A stretch of 64,000 nucleotides of DNA. Source: Zoogloeaceae bacterium G21618-S1. Lineage in GTDB: Bacteria > Pseudomonadota > Gammaproteobacteria > Burkholderiales > Rhodocyclaceae. Positions 36,087 through 46,572 of the stretch are shown here, piece by piece. The notes beneath the pieces were generated by a model, which saw nothing but the letters and a program-made list of their open reading frames with translations, ran no database searches and was not told the DNA's origin. The position numbers and the translations under genes are program-made. The number at the start of each line of letters is the position of its first letter. The first letter of the stretch is position 1. The DNA lies in assembly GCA_027214125.1 (NCBI GenBank), contig JAPWHF010000010.1:186001-250000 (forward strand). The letters are read 5' to 3'.

Positions 36087-36543
36087 GGGCAGTACCCCAG
36101 GTAGTAAACAGCGCATGCACAGCGGTGGCGTCGGTGGCTTCGGCAACTCGCTCGCGGAAGGCGCTGTCGCTGAACAGCTGCGCCAGCTCGGAGAGCAGTT
36201 GCAGGTGATGCTCGGTGGCTTGCTCGGGCACCAGCAGTACGAACAGCAGACTGACCGGTTTGCCATCTGGCGCATCGAAGGGAATCGGCGTGCTCAGGCG
36301 GATGACTGCGCCGGTCGCGTCCTTGAGGCCCTTGATACGACCGTGGGGAATGGCGACACCCTGACCGAGGCCAGTCGAGCCCAGGCGCTCGCGCGCAAAC
36401 AGGCTGTCGAATACGACACTGCGTCCGATGCTCTGGTTGTTTTCGAAGATCAGGCCGGCTTGTTCGAAGACGCGCTTCTTGCTGCTGGCGTCGAGATCGA
36501 CGAGCACATTGTCGGGGGAGAGGAGGGGGGCGATAAGATTCAT
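36055..36543 (-). CDS. ptsN: PTS IIA-like nitrogen-regulatory protein PtsN
   Basis: EIIA-Ntr, the end acceptor of the nitrogen phosphotransferase system. The 162-residue single domain starts MNLIAPLLSPDNVLVDLDASSKK; the phosphorylated His lies in GVAIPHGRIKGL. KPVSLLFVLLVPEQATEHHLQLLSELAQLF is the usual C-terminal part. It sits between hpf and hprK as in most proteobacteria, and its C-terminus overlaps hprK by 32 bases. Confidence 0.95.
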   Translation of the reverse strand: MNLIAPLLSPDNVLVDLDASSKKRVFEQAGLIFENNQSIGRSVVFDSLFARERLGSTGLGQGVAIPHGRIKGLKDATGAVIRLSTPIPFDAPDGKPVSLLFVLLVPEQATEHHLQLLSELAQLFSDSAFRERVAEATDATAVHALFTTWGTAHAADQRRAAL

Positions 36544-36666
36544 GGAACGAACTAGGCGCCCTATGAGGTGGGCGAAAGAGACCCGGCGATGGAGGCGGGA
36601 GCGATCAAAGGGGTGAGACGCACCCATTATAAACGCAACCCACCGCCAGTACGCCGAGGGATTCGA

Positions 36667-36990
36667 TCACGCTTCGGTGCTTTGATGCTTGAGTGCGTCG
36701 TGTGCGTGGTCTTGCAGCTTCTGTTTGTGCTTGATCACCTGACGGTCGAGCTTGTCTGCCATGGTGTCGATGGCGGCATACATGTCCTCGTCAGCGCTCT
36801 CGGCGAACAGGTCCTTGCCGCGAACATGCAGCGTAACCTCTGATTTCTGGACAAGCTTTTCCACCGACAGGATGACGTTCACGCTGGTGACATTGTCGAA
36901 ATGCCGGATCACGCGATCCAGTTTGGCATTGACGTATTCACGGATGGCGGGGGTCACTTCTACATGATGTCCGGTGATATTGAGATTCAT
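36667..36990 (-). CDS. hpf: Ribosome hibernation-promoting factor, short form
   Basis: A 107-residue protein that binds the 30S decoding region and helps form inactive ribosomes in stationary phase. It begins MNLNITGHHVEVTPAIREYV and carries the basic KHKQKLQDHAHDALKH tail. Its short length fits the HPF/YhbH type, without the long C-terminal dimer domain. AGGAGC precedes the ATG. It follows rpoN by 14 bases. Confidence 0.94.
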   Translation of the reverse strand: MNLNITGHHVEVTPAIREYVNAKLDRVIRHFDNVTSVNVILSVEKLVQKSEVTLHVRGKDLFAESADEDMYAAIDTMADKLDRQVIKHKQKLQDHAHDALKHQSTEA

Positions 36991-37004
36991 GATCGCTCCT
37001 GTTG

Positions 37005-38417
37005 TCAGATCGTCTTGCGCTTGCTGACCGGCGGGATGTTGAGCGACTCGCGGTATTTGGCAACCGTCCGTCTGGCCACAACCATGCCCTGCTGGCTGAG
37101 TAAATCGGCAATTTTTGCGTCGGAAAGAGGTTTTTTGCTGTCTTCCGCGTCCACCAGTTGACGAATCAACGCGCGGATCGCCGTCGAAGAGGCTGCCCCA
37201 CCGGTGTCGGTGGAGACATGACTGCCGAAGAAATATTTGAACTCCAGTACGCCGCGCGGCGTGGACATGAACTTCTGAGTGGTGACGCGGGAAATGGTGG
37301 ACTCGTGTAACTCCAGCTCTTCCGCGACCTCCCGCAGTGTCAGTGGGCGCATCGCCACCTCTCCATAATCGAAGAACTGACGCTGTTGGTCAACGATTGA
37401 CTGTGCGACGCGCAAAATCGTGTCGAAACGCTGCTGGACGTTTTTGATGAGCCACTTCGCTTCTTGCAGTTGCCCGCCGAGGTCGCCGTTGTTGCCCCGG
37501 TTCTGCTGGAGTATCCGGGCGTACAAGGCATTGACCTTGAGCTTGGGCATGGCGTCGGCGTTGAGTACCGCCGCCCACCGGCCCTTGTGCTTGCGTACCA
37601 CTACGTCGGGGATCACGTAACGGGTTTCGTTGGTGGCGAAGCGGGCGCAGGGGCGCGGGCTGAGGCTGCAGATCAGGTGATGGGCATCGCGCAGGGCATC
37701 TTCTGAGCACTGCAGCGCCCGGCGCAAGCGGTTGAAGTCGCGCTGGGCGAGTGTGTCGAGGTGTTCGGTGACGATGGCCAGTGCCAGTCGGCGGGTGTCG
37801 GTGTCAGGCAGCGCCCGCAATTGCAGCGCCAGACATTCGGCCGGGCCGCGACCGCCGACGCCCGCCGGGTCGAGGTGCTGAAGGTGCTGGAGGGCGATCT
37901 GCAGGTCGTCGAGCTCGATTTCACTGTCTTCGGACAGCAGCGTCAGTAGTTCTTCGAGGGGCTGGCTCAGATACCCGTCGTCGTCCAGCGCCTCGATCAG
38001 GAAACGCACCAGCGCCCGGTCACGATCGGACAAAGGTGTCAGTGCTACCTGCTGGTCGAGATGCTCGCGTAGCGATACTTCTGCGGCCTGGAAGGACTGG
38101 AAGTCGGAGTCGTCTTCGTCGTCGCGATGCGTGGTGCTGGTGGTGCCCACGCTCATCCAGTCGCTCATGTCGTCCAGCGGGGCCTCGGCCGCGGGCTCGT
38201 CGCGCTCGCTCGGACCCTCAGTGGGAGCTTCCGGTTTTGTCTCGTGCGTATCTTCGCCCGGCTCGTCATCGCGTTCGAGCAGGGGGTTGTCCAGCAAGGC
38301 CTGTTCGATTTCCTGATTGAGTTCGATCGTCGATAGTTGCAGCAGCTTGATCGACTGCTGCAACTGAGGCGTGAGCGTCAGGTGTTGCGAGAGTTTGAGC
38401 TGGAGGGTGGGTTTCAT
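37005..38417 (-). CDS. rpoN: RNA polymerase sigma-54 factor
   Basis: Alternative sigma factor for enhancer-dependent promoters. The 470-residue protein has the glutamine-rich N-terminal activator region MKPTLQLKLSQHLTLTPQLQQSIKLLQLS, an acidic middle, the HTH ELELHESTISRVTTQKFMSTPRG, and the C-terminal RpoN box VARRTVAKYRESLNI. It lies between lptB and hpf, the usual arrangement. Confidence 0.97.
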   Translation of the reverse strand: MKPTLQLKLSQHLTLTPQLQQSIKLLQLSTIELNQEIEQALLDNPLLERDDEPGEDTHETKPEAPTEGPSERDEPAAEAPLDDMSDWMSVGTTSTTHRDDEDDSDFQSFQAAEVSLREHLDQQVALTPLSDRDRALVRFLIEALDDDGYLSQPLEELLTLLSEDSEIELDDLQIALQHLQHLDPAGVGGRGPAECLALQLRALPDTDTRRLALAIVTEHLDTLAQRDFNRLRRALQCSEDALRDAHHLICSLSPRPCARFATNETRYVIPDVVVRKHKGRWAAVLNADAMPKLKVNALYARILQQNRGNNGDLGGQLQEAKWLIKNVQQRFDTILRVAQSIVDQQRQFFDYGEVAMRPLTLREVAEELELHESTISRVTTQKFMSTPRGVLEFKYFFGSHVSTDTGGAASSTAIRALIRQLVDAEDSKKPLSDAKIADLLSQQGMVVARRTVAKYRESLNIPPVSKRKTI

Positions 38418-38432
38418 GATCGGCGTGGGCGG

Positions 38433-39155
38433 TCAGAGGCGGAAATGTTCGCCCAGATAGACGCGCCGTACCTGGTCATTAGTCACGATGTCGGTCGGCG
38501 TGCCGCTGGCGAGTACCTCGCCCGCGTTGATGATGAAGGCCCGCTCGCAGATGCCCAGGGTTTCGCGCACATTGTGATCGGTGATCAATACCCCGATGCC
38601 GCGCTCCTTGAGGTAGCGGATGATCTTCTGGATATCGAGCACGGCGATGGGATCGACGCCCGCAAAGGGCTCGTCGAGCAGAATCAGCCGGGGCGAGGTG
38701 GCCAGCGCGCGGGCGATTTCGCAGCGACGACGTTCGCCACCCGAGAGCGAGACAGAGGTGTTGTCGCTTAGGTGGGCGATGCCGAGTTCGTTGAGGAGTT
38801 CGTCGAGACGCTTGGCGACCAGGTCGGCGCTCAGCCCTTGCAGTTCGAGCACGGCCTGGATGTTTTCGGCCACCGTGAGCTTGCGAAACACGCTCATTTC
38901 CTGCGGCAGATAGGACAAACCAAGCCGGGCGCGGGCATGGATCGGCAGATGGGTGAGAACCTGATCGTCGAGCGTGATCTCGCCGCCATCGGCCGCGACC
39001 AGGCCAACGATCATGTAGAAGCAGGTGGTTTTGCCGGCGCCGTTGGGGCCCAGCAAACCGACGACCTCACCGCTGCCGACGTCAAAGGAGACGTCGTGCA
39101 CCACGGTGCGTGCGCGGTACTTCTTCCGGAGGCCGGTGACCTTAAGCAGACTCAT
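38433..39155 (-). CDS. lptB: LPS export ABC transporter ATP-binding protein LptB
   Basis: ATPase that powers LPS extraction from the inner membrane with LptFG. The 240-residue protein has Walker [13 protein letters not shown]-loop [23 protein letters not shown], Walker [14 protein letters not shown] and the H-loop [11 protein letters not shown]. It lies just before rpoN as in most proteobacteria. Its start overlaps recX by 14 bases. LptA and LptC, normally directly upstream, are not in this window. Confidence 0.95.
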   Translation of the reverse strand: MSLLKVTGLRKKYRARTVVHDVSFDVGSGEVVGLLGPNGAGKTTCFYMIVGLVAADGGEITLDDQVLTHLPIHARARLGLSYLPQEMSVFRKLTVAENIQAVLELQGLSADLVAKRLDELLNELGIAHLSDNTSVSLSGGERRRCEIARALATSPRLILLDEPFAGVDPIAVLDIQKIIRYLKERGIGVLITDHNVRETLGICERAFIINAGEVLASGTPTDIVTNDQVRRVYLGEHFRL

Positions 39156-39588
39156 CGTCGCGGTCTTTCAATATCCTGTGAATCACATCGGCACCAAAGC
39201 CGCGTCCCTGAAGGAAGCGCGCCTGCCTTGCCCACTCGCGGGCATCGACCGGCGGGGTGCCAAACTTTTTTGCCCACACATCCCGAGCACGCACTTGATC
39301 GTCGCCTTCGCTGCCTTCATCCAGCGCGGCGGCGATCAAGTCATCGCTGACGCCACGTTGCTTCAAATCCAGCGCGATGCGCCGGCTGCCGTATCGCGCT
39401 TGCCGGCTGCGCACGTAGCTTTCGGCAAAGCGCGCGTCCGACTGCAAATCTACGTCTTCAAGCCGTTCGAGCAGCGCGGCAATCTCCTCGGGCGTGCCGT
39501 GGGGTGCCAGCTTGCGCGTCAGCTCAGCACGGCTGTGCTCGCGCTGCGACAGCAGCCGCAAGGCACGCGTCTTGAGCGACTCGCTCAT
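39142..39588 (-). CDS. recX: Regulatory protein RecX
   Basis: Small RecA inhibitor, 148 residues, built from repeats of three helices ([62 protein letters not shown]...[21 protein letters not shown]). It is eight bases downstream of recA, the classic order. It overlaps lptB at its other end. Confidence 0.93.
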   Translation of the reverse strand: MSESLKTRALRLLSQREHSRAELTRKLAPHGTPEEIAALLERLEDVDLQSDARFAESYVRSRQARYGSRRIALDLKQRGVSDDLIAAALDEGSEGDDQVRARDVWAKKFGTPPVDAREWARQARFLQGRGFGADVIHRILKDRDDESA

Positions 39589-39596
39589 ACGTCAGA

Positions 39597-40634
<1,038 letters not shown>

Positions 40635-40662
40635 GGTGTGGTCCTCTAAAAACGTGCGTTGG

Positions 40663-40668
40663 ATTATG
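40663..40668 (-). promoter_or_regulatory. Candidate recA -10 element
   Basis: On the minus strand CATAAT is preceded by TG one base away, an extended -10 form, about 30 bases before the recA ATG and overlapping the pncC stop. CCGACA lies 18 bases upstream as a weak -35. A CTG-N10-CAA pattern overlapping it is one base from the E. coli LexA box CTG-N10-CAG. Inference only. Confidence 0.33.
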
Positions 40669-41167
40669 GCACAGAGTTTGCTGGTGTGTCGGCCAGAAGC
40701 AGGCCCTCGAGAGCGTGAATCACGGCTTGTCGACGCACCTGCTCCCGGTCGCCAGTGAACTGAAAACGGAAAGTTCTGACCGACTCGTCGGGCCAGGCCC
40801 AGGCGATGCAGACGGTGCCCACCGGTTTGTCCGGGCTGCCGCCGCCCGGCCCGGCGACGCCAGACACCGCGATTGCGACCTGCGCGGCGCTGTGCGCCAG
40901 TGCGCCCTGCACCATGGCGGCGACCACCGGCTCGCTGACCGCACCGACGGTGTCCAGCAATGCGGCCGGGACATCGAGTTGGCGCATTTTGGCGGCGTTG
41001 GAGTAGGTCACCCAGCCGCTGTCGAACCAGTCCGAGCTGCCGGCAATGGCGGTGACGGTTTCGGCGATCCATCCGCCGGTGCACGATTCGGCCGTGGCCA
41101 GTCGCCAGCCGCGCTCGAGCAGCCAATGGCCGGTGCGTCGGGCGAGGGCGTCGAGTTCGGCGTCCAT
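40664..41167 (-). CDS. pncC: Nicotinamide-nucleotide amidohydrolase PncC (CinA C-terminal type)
   Basis: Hydrolyses NMN to nicotinate mononucleotide in NAD salvage. The 167-residue CinA-C domain shows [39 protein letters not shown], and [23 protein letters not shown]. There is no N-terminal molybdopterin-like CinA domain, so it is the stand-alone form. The start ATG 41167 shares one base with the pgpA stop (TGATG). It is upstream of recA, a common arrangement. Confidence 0.93.
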   Translation of the reverse strand: MDAELDALARRTGHWLLERGWRLATAESCTGGWIAETVTAIAGSSDWFDSGWVTYSNAAKMRQLDVPAALLDTVGAVSEPVVAAMVQGALAHSAAQVAIAVSGVAGPGGGSPDKPVGTVCIAWAWPDESVRTFRFQFTGDREQVRRQAVIHALEGLLLADTPANSVP

Positions 41168-41649
41168 CACGGTGCCAGTGCGCGGGCGGCGAGGGCCAGC
41201 ACCAGCAAGGTGTAACCGGCGGCGATGACGTCGTCAAGCATGACGCCGAAGCCGCCCTTGACCTTGCTGTCCGCCCATTTGATGGGCTGCGGCTTGACGA
41301 TGTCGAAGAAGCGAAACAGCACGAAGGCGGCCCCCTGCCAGGCCAGCGTGTCGGGGGTGAAGTACAGCACCAGCCAGAAGGGCACCATCTCGTCCCACAC
41401 GATGGCGCCGTGGTCGGACACGCCCAGTGCGCGCCCGGTGCGATCCGACACGATGACGCCCAGCACGAAGCCGCTGAGCACAAACACCAGAAATTCGGTG
41501 TTGCCAAGCGGCGCCAGCAGGTAGGGGAACAGCACCCACGCGGCCAGTGTGCCTGCGGTGCCGGGGGCTTTGGGCGACAGGCCCGAGCCGAAGCCGAGGG
41601 CGATGAAATGCGCCGGTTTGGCGAACAGGAAGCGGACGGTGGGGCGCAT
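41167..41649 (-). CDS. pgpA: Phosphatidylglycerophosphatase A
   Basis: Removes the phosphate from phosphatidylglycerol phosphate in membrane lipid synthesis. The 160-residue protein has the family start [34 protein letters not shown], and [38 protein letters not shown]. Several membrane helices are visible. It lies between thiL and pncC, the thiL-pgpA order seen in many proteobacteria. Confidence 0.95.
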   Translation of the reverse strand: MRPTVRFLFAKPAHFIALGFGSGLSPKAPGTAGTLAAWVLFPYLLAPLGNTEFLVFVLSGFVLGVIVSDRTGRALGVSDHGAIVWDEMVPFWLVLYFTPDTLAWQGAAFVLFRFFDIVKPQPIKWADSKVKGGFGVMLDDVIAAGYTLLVLALAARALAP

Positions 41650-41684
41650 GGGGCGGGGTGGTGTGGAAAGGGCCGAGTATAGGC

Positions 41685-42647
41685 TCAGGCGCTGAAGTGG
41701 TCGAAGCCGCGTCGCGTAAGGGGCGTGCGCGTACCGTCGGCGGCGAGCAGTGTGAGACCGTCGCTGGGTGGTGTGAGCGAGCCAATGTGGTGTAGCGGCA
41801 AGGCGAGCGAGGCGCTCAGGCGGGCGATGGTGTTGCGCTGGGCGGCGGGGGCGGCAAACAGAAGCTCGTAGTCGTCGCCACCGGACAGGCAGGCCTGGCG
41901 GGCGCGTGCGGCGTCGCCGCAGGCGGTGATCAAGGCCGCTTCGGGCAGTTGCGTGGCCGAGATCCGCGCGCCGACGGCGCTGGCGTCGAGGAGGTGGCCG
42001 AGGTCGCCGAGCAGCCCGTCCGACACATCGAGCATCGCGCTGGCCACACCGCGCAGGGCGAGGCCGAGTGCGACGCGTGGTTGAGGACGGAGCAGCGCCG
42101 CGAGGCAGGTGTCACGATGCGCCGGATCGAGCGGCAACTGATCGCGCAGATGCCATAGCGCCAGCGCCGCGCGGCCGGGTTGGCCGGAGATCCACAGATC
42201 GTCGCCCGCGTGTGCGCCGTCGCGGCGAATGGCCGTGCCGGTGGGCACTTCGCCGCAAATCGTCACACTCAGATTGCGCGGGCCGCGGGTGGTGTCGCCG
42301 CCGACCAGGTCAACGTCAAAGGCCTCGGCGCAGGCATAGAAACCGTCGGCAAAGCCGGTCAGCCAGTCGGCGTCGGCGTCGGGCAGGGCCAGCGCCAACA
42401 GCGCCCAGCGGGGGGTGGCGCCCATGGCGGCGATGTCGGACACATTGACGGCAAGGCTCTTCCAGCCCAGGTCGGCCGGATCGGCGTCGGCGAAGAAATG
42501 TCGCCCCTCGACCAGCATGTCGGTGGACACCACCATCTGGTGGCCGGGCGTGGTCTGCCACAGCGCTGCATCGTCGCCACCCGCCAGATCGGTGTGTCGG
42601 GTCGGCCGCGTGAAGTGGCGGCGGATGAGATCGAATTCGGAGGTCAT
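41685..42647 (-). CDS. thiL: Thiamine-monophosphate kinase
   Basis: Makes thiamine diphosphate from the monophosphate. The 320-residue protein has the ATP/Mg site GGDDAALW, VSTDMLVEGRHFF, VNVSDIAAMGATPRW, and LDVSDGLLGDLGHLL. The start ATG 42647 precedes EFDLIRRHF, the common first helix. It is first in the thiL-pgpA-pncC-recA-recX-lptB run, with the NAGGN operon divergent. Confidence 0.95.
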   Translation of the reverse strand: MTSEFDLIRRHFTRPTRHTDLAGGDDAALWQTTPGHQMVVSTDMLVEGRHFFADADPADLGWKSLAVNVSDIAAMGATPRWALLALALPDADADWLTGFADGFYACAEAFDVDLVGGDTTRGPRNLSVTICGEVPTGTAIRRDGAHAGDDLWISGQPGRAALALWHLRDQLPLDPAHRDTCLAALLRPQPRVALGLALRGVASAMLDVSDGLLGDLGHLLDASAVGARISATQLPEAALITACGDAARARQACLSGGDDYELLFAAPAAQRNTIARLSASLALPLHHIGSLTPPSDGLTLLAADGTRTPLTRRGFDHFSA

Positions 42648-43038
42648 GGTCGTGCTAGGGGGTGAGGGCTGCAAGCATAGCGCGGCCAGCGGGCGTCCCC
42701 AAGTGGCAGTGGCTCCGTATTGGCCGATTGATCCATTTGGAATATGCGTTGCGTCTTGAAACCTTTGTGCAAAATAGTTTTGTTACAATGCAACATTCTT
42801 GAATCCTGATGCGCTCTTTGGCCGGCGCGGATCGGGAGGCGCGTGCAAAACGCTCAAGGTCATTTGACCACGGCCACGTGCAGCACGTGTGCGGCTGTCA
42901 TGCGGTGTCGCCTTGCGGCTTTGCTGCGTTGTCCCTGTCGCTTCGCGCGGTATTGGCGGGTGAGTCAGAGCGTTTTGTGTGTCCCGGTGGGGGGTGTTGA
43001 CTCCGCCGGCACGCGCGATGAACTCACGAGGACAAGGC
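42648..43038 (+). other. Long structured leader region of the NAGGN operon
   Basis: A 391-base gap between thiL and the divergent NAGGN genes. An AT-rich block near 42755-42795 holds a -10-like TACAAT (42784-42789) without an evident -35. The region after it folds on the plus strand: a 15-pair closing stem (42841-42855 with 42968-42982, the outer pairs using G-U) encloses three hairpins, GGTC/GACC (42858-42869), CACGTG/CACGTG (42875-42889) and GCGGC/GCTGC (42915-42927). No riboswitch family was recognised. Short open frames across it have no good ribosome site. Confidence 0.55.
42784..42789 (+). promoter_or_regulatory. Candidate -10 element of the NAGGN operon
   Basis: TACAAT, five of six bases of the sigma-70 -10 consensus, in an AT-rich patch about 250 bases before the first gene. 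No clear -35 box exists at 15-18 bases, which would be compatible with a sigma-S-type or activated promoter. Inference. Confidence 0.3.
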
Positions 43039-44811
43039 ATGTGTGGCATAGCAGGTGAAATACGGTTTGATGGGGCGCTGCCAGACGCGGCGGCGCTGGG
43101 GCGAATGGTGGCAGCGCAAGAGCGCCGCGGCCCCGATGGCGCGGGTCTGGAGATGCAGCTGGGGCGGGGCTTTGGGCACCGCCGGCTGAAGATCATGGAT
43201 CTGACCGAAGCGGCGCAACAACCGATGTTCGACCCGGCGCTGGGCATGGGTATCGTCTTCAACGGCGCGGTCTACAACCACCCGGAGCTGCGCGCCGAGC
43301 TCGAAGGGCTGGGCTACGCGTTCTACTCTCACGGCGATACCGAGGTGCTGCTCAAGGCCTACCACGCCTGGGGGCTGGATTTCGTCCAGCGTCTCAATGG
43401 CATGTTCGCCTTCGCGATCTGGGAGCGCGACAGTGGCAAGGTGGTGTTCGGCCGCGATCGCCTCGGTATCAAACCTTTCTACTACAGTGAGGTGAAGGGC
43501 GCGCTGCGCTTCGCTTCGTCCTTGCCGGCGCTGCTCAAGGCGGGCGGGGTGGATACGGCGATCGATCCGGTCGCGCTCAACAGCTATCTGTCTTTTCATG
43601 CCGTGGTGCCGGCGCCCTACACCTTGCTCAAGGGCGTGCGCAAGCTCGCGCCGGGCACGCTGATGGTGGTGCACCCGGACGGCCGCCGTGAAGAGAAAAC
43701 CTTCTGGGCCATGCAGGCGGTGCGTACTGCCGAGGATGAGGCGCGCAGCTTTGAGGAGTGGTGCGAGTTGCTGCTCGAACAGCTGCGGGCGGCGGTCAAG
43801 CGCCGCCTGGTGGCCGATGTGCCGGTCGGCGCGCTGCTCTCCGGCGGGGTGGATTCGAGCCTGATTGTCGGCCTGATGGCCGAAGCCGGCGTGCGCGACC
43901 TGCACACCTACAACGTCGGCTTTGCGGATGTGGGCGGCGAGAAGGGCAACGAGTTCGAATTTGCCCAGATCATCGCCGACCGCTTCGGCACGCGGCACGA
44001 GCGCATCTTCGTGCCCGAGGCGCAGTTGTTGCAGCGCCTGCCCGAGGCCATCGAAGCGATGAGCGAGCCGATGGTCAGCCATGACTGCATCGGCTTCTAC
44101 CTGCTCTCGGAAGCCGTTTCGCGCCACACCAAGGTGGTGCAGAGCGGGCAGGGCGCAGATGAGGTGTTCGGCGGCTACCACTGGTATCCCAAGCTCGATG
44201 GCAGCACCGACGCAGTGGGCGATTACCTCGCCGCCTTCCGCGACCGCGACCACGCTGACTACCGCGATCTGGTGCAACCGCAGTATCACGCCGAGGACTT
44301 CAGCGGCCGTTTCGTCGCCGAGCATTTTGCCCGTGGGGGCGCCGATGACCCGGTCGACAAGGCCTTGCGCCTCGATACCTCGATCATGCTGGTCGATGAC
44401 CCGGTCAAGCGGGTGGACAACATGACCATGGCCTTCGGTCTGGAGGCGCGCGTGCCCTTCCTTGACCACGAGCTGGTCGAGTTTGCCGGCCGCATCCCGG
44501 CGCGGCACAAGCTGGCCCACGGCGGCAAGGGCGTGCTCAAGGAAACGGCCCGGCAGGTCATTCCGTCGGCGGTGATCGATCGCCCCAAGGGCTACTTCCC
44601 GGTGCCCGGCCTCAAGTATCTGCAAGGCTCCACCCTCGACACCGTGCGCGATGCCCTGCACAGCCAGGCGGCCCGCGAGCGCGGCTTGTTCAATGCGGTG
44701 TATGTCGATCGTCTGCTCGCCAATCCGGGCGAGCACATCACGCCACTGCGCGGCTCCAAGCTCTGGCAGCTCGGCCTGCTGGAGTGGTGGCTGCAGACCC
44801 ACCTTGCCTGA
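43039..44811 (+). CDS. N-acetylglutaminylglutamine amidotransferase (asparagine synthase-like)
   Basis: First gene of the three-gene NAGGN set, which makes the dipeptide osmolyte N-acetylglutaminylglutamine amide. The 590-residue protein is an AsnB-type glutamine amidotransferase. The nucleophile Cys2 is in MCGIAGEIRF, glutaminase residues in FNGAVYNHPELR, and the synthetase P-loop is GALLSGGVDSSL. It is expected to amidate the C-terminus of the dipeptide. ATG 43039 is fixed by the Cys2 rule and by GAGG upstream; the frame open from 42979 is not used. Followed 12 bases later by the synthetase gene. Confidence 0.93.
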   Translation: MCGIAGEIRFDGALPDAAALGRMVAAQERRGPDGAGLEMQLGRGFGHRRLKIMDLTEAAQQPMFDPALGMGIVFNGAVYNHPELRAELEGLGYAFYSHGDTEVLLKAYHAWGLDFVQRLNGMFAFAIWERDSGKVVFGRDRLGIKPFYYSEVKGALRFASSLPALLKAGGVDTAIDPVALNSYLSFHAVVPAPYTLLKGVRKLAPGTLMVVHPDGRREEKTFWAMQAVRTAEDEARSFEEWCELLLEQLRAAVKRRLVADVPVGALLSGGVDSSLIVGLMAEAGVRDLHTYNVGFADVGGEKGNEFEFAQIIADRFGTRHERIFVPEAQLLQRLPEAIEAMSEPMVSHDCIGFYLLSEAVSRHTKVVQSGQGADEVFGGYHWYPKLDGSTDAVGDYLAAFRDRDHADYRDLVQPQYHAEDFSGRFVAEHFARGGADDPVDKALRLDTSIMLVDDPVKRVDNMTMAFGLEARVPFLDHELVEFAGRIPARHKLAHGGKGVLKETARQVIPSAVIDRPKGYFPVPGLKYLQGSTLDTVRDALHSQAARERGLFNAVYVDRLLANPGEHITPLRGSKLWQLGLLEWWLQTHLA

Positions 44812-44823
44812 CGGACAACGGTC

Positions 44824-46572
44824 ATGATCCGAAAACACGTCACTCGCGCCCTGCGCCCCGGCAGCCAACCGCTGCATTTGTCCGAAGGTCAGCCCGACAA
44901 GCGCGACATGCCGGCCAATGTGGTGATCGAGTGCGGCTGGGGTCGCTGGCTGCCCGCCCAGACTTATACCGATGCCGGCACGTTGGCCGCCGCGTTGCTC
45001 GATGAGCGCCCCGGCCAGCGGGACATTGCCTACTACGTCGAGCGCCCGCATGTGGTGGTTGCCCAGGCGCCGCAGCAACTCTTTCTCGACCCGTCCGAAG
45101 CCTTTCGATTGGGTCTCGGCGGTTATCGTGCCCAGCGGGCCGGGCGGCGCAGCTTTACGCTGCGGCGCTTGCGCACCCGCAGCGACGTGGCCGCGATCAA
45201 CGCGCTCTACAGCAGTCGCAAGATGGTACCGGTCGGGGCGCCCCAGGTCTGGGCACAGCGGGCCGATCGGCAGATCACCTGGGCGCTGGCCGAGGATCTG
45301 ACGACCGGTGAGATCATCGGCGTGGCGATGGGGCTCGATCATGTCGAGGCTTTTTCCGACCCGCAGCAGGGCAGCAGCCTGTGGTCGCTGGCGGTGGCGC
45401 CGCAGGCCGCCCACCCTGGCGTGGGCGAGGCGCTGGTGCGCTATCTGGCCGAGCATTTCCATGCCCGCGGGCGCGCCTGGATGGATGTGTCGGTGATGCA
45501 TGACAACGAACAGGCCATCGCGCTCTACGAGAAACTGGGTTTCCAGCGCATCGCGGTGTTTGCGGTCAAGCGGCGTAATGCGATCAACGAACCCTTCTAT
45601 ACCCAGCCGATCGACAACGAGGCTGAACTCAACCCTTATGCGCGGCTGATCACCGACGAAGCGCGCAAACGCGGTATCCACACCGAGGTGATCGATGCGG
45701 CCAATGGGTACTTCCGCCTTGAGTTGGGCGGGCGCAGCGTGGTGTGCCGGGAGTCGCTCACCGAGCTGACTTCGGCCATCGCCATGAGCCGCTGTCAGGA
45801 TAAACGCGTGACGCTCAAGCTATTGGGCGAGGCCGGCCTCAAGGTGCCCGACCAGCGTCTGGCAGACGGCTCACATGCCGATCTGGCGTTTCTGGCCAAG
45901 TATGCGGCGGTGGTAGTCAAGCCGGTAGAGGGCGAGCAGGGCAAGGGGATCAGTGTTAATGTGACCCGGGCCGACGAGTTGCTCTCGGCCATTGAGCGTG
46001 CCCGCCAGTTCTGCGACCGGGTGCTGATCGAAACCTTCTGCCCCGGACAGGATTTGCGTGTGGTGGTGATCGACTACCGCGTGGTGGCGGCGGCGGTGCG
46101 TCGTCCGCCGGTCGTGGTGGGCGATGGCGCCAGCCCGATCCGCGCGCTGATCGACAAGCAGAGCCGTCGGCGTCAGGCGGCCACCGATGGTGAATCCCGG
46201 ATTCCGATGGATGACGAAACCCGCCGCTGCGTGGCCCGTCAGGGCTATACGCTGGACGACATCCTGCCGGCGCAGGTGCCGCTGACGGTTCGCAACGCCG
46301 CCAACCTGCACACCGGCGGCACGATTCACGACGTGACCGACACCCTCCATCCGGTATTGCGTCGCGACGCCGAAGCGGCCGCGCGGGCGCTGGACATCCC
46401 GGTCACCGGGCTCGATTTCATGGTGCCCGATCCGGCCGCGCCCGAGTACGTGATCATCGAAGCCAACGAACGGCCCGGTCTGGCCAACCACGAGCCGCAA
46501 CCGACGGCGGAGCGCTTTGTCGATCTGCTGTTTCCGCGCACTCGCGCGCAACCCCACAACGGAGACCGCTGA
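44824..46572 (+). CDS. ngg: N-acetylglutaminylglutamine synthetase (GNAT-ATP-grasp fusion)
   Basis: A 582-residue fusion that acetylates and ligates glutamines. The middle part (about residues 115-260) is a GNAT acetyltransferase with LWSLAVAPQAAHPGVGEALVRYLAEHFHARG. The C-terminal part (about 285-570) is an ATP-grasp ligase with VVKPVEGEQGKGISVNV, VLIETFCPGQDLRVVVID and FMVPDPAAPEYVIIEANERPGL. This architecture is specific for the NAGGN pathway. Its stop overlaps the start of the M42 hydrolase gene (TGATG). Confidence 0.94.
   Translation: MIRKHVTRALRPGSQPLHLSEGQPDKRDMPANVVIECGWGRWLPAQTYTDAGTLAAALLDERPGQRDIAYYVERPHVVVAQAPQQLFLDPSEAFRLGLGGYRAQRAGRRSFTLRRLRTRSDVAAINALYSSRKMVPVGAPQVWAQRADRQITWALAEDLTTGEIIGVAMGLDHVEAFSDPQQGSSLWSLAVAPQAAHPGVGEALVRYLAEHFHARGRAWMDVSVMHDNEQAIALYEKLGFQRIAVFAVKRRNAINEPFYTQPIDNEAELNPYARLITDEARKRGIHTEVIDAANGYFRLELGGRSVVCRESLTELTSAIAMSRCQDKRVTLKLLGEAGLKVPDQRLADGSHADLAFLAKYAAVVVKPVEGEQGKGISVNVTRADELLSAIERARQFCDRVLIETFCPGQDLRVVVIDYRVVAAAVRRPPVVVGDGASPIRALIDKQSRRRQAATDGESRIPMDDETRRCVARQGYTLDDILPAQVPLTVRNAANLHTGGTIHDVTDTLHPVLRRDAEAAARALDIPVTGLDFMVPDPAAPEYVIIEANERPGLANHEPQPTAERFVDLLFPRTRAQPHNGDR

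Noticed and set aside
43024-45681. 885-codon minus-strand open frame
   Set aside because: It mirrors the NAGGN amidotransferase and synthetase genes, with biased His/Gln/Val/Arg content typical of antisense shadows and no ribosome site.
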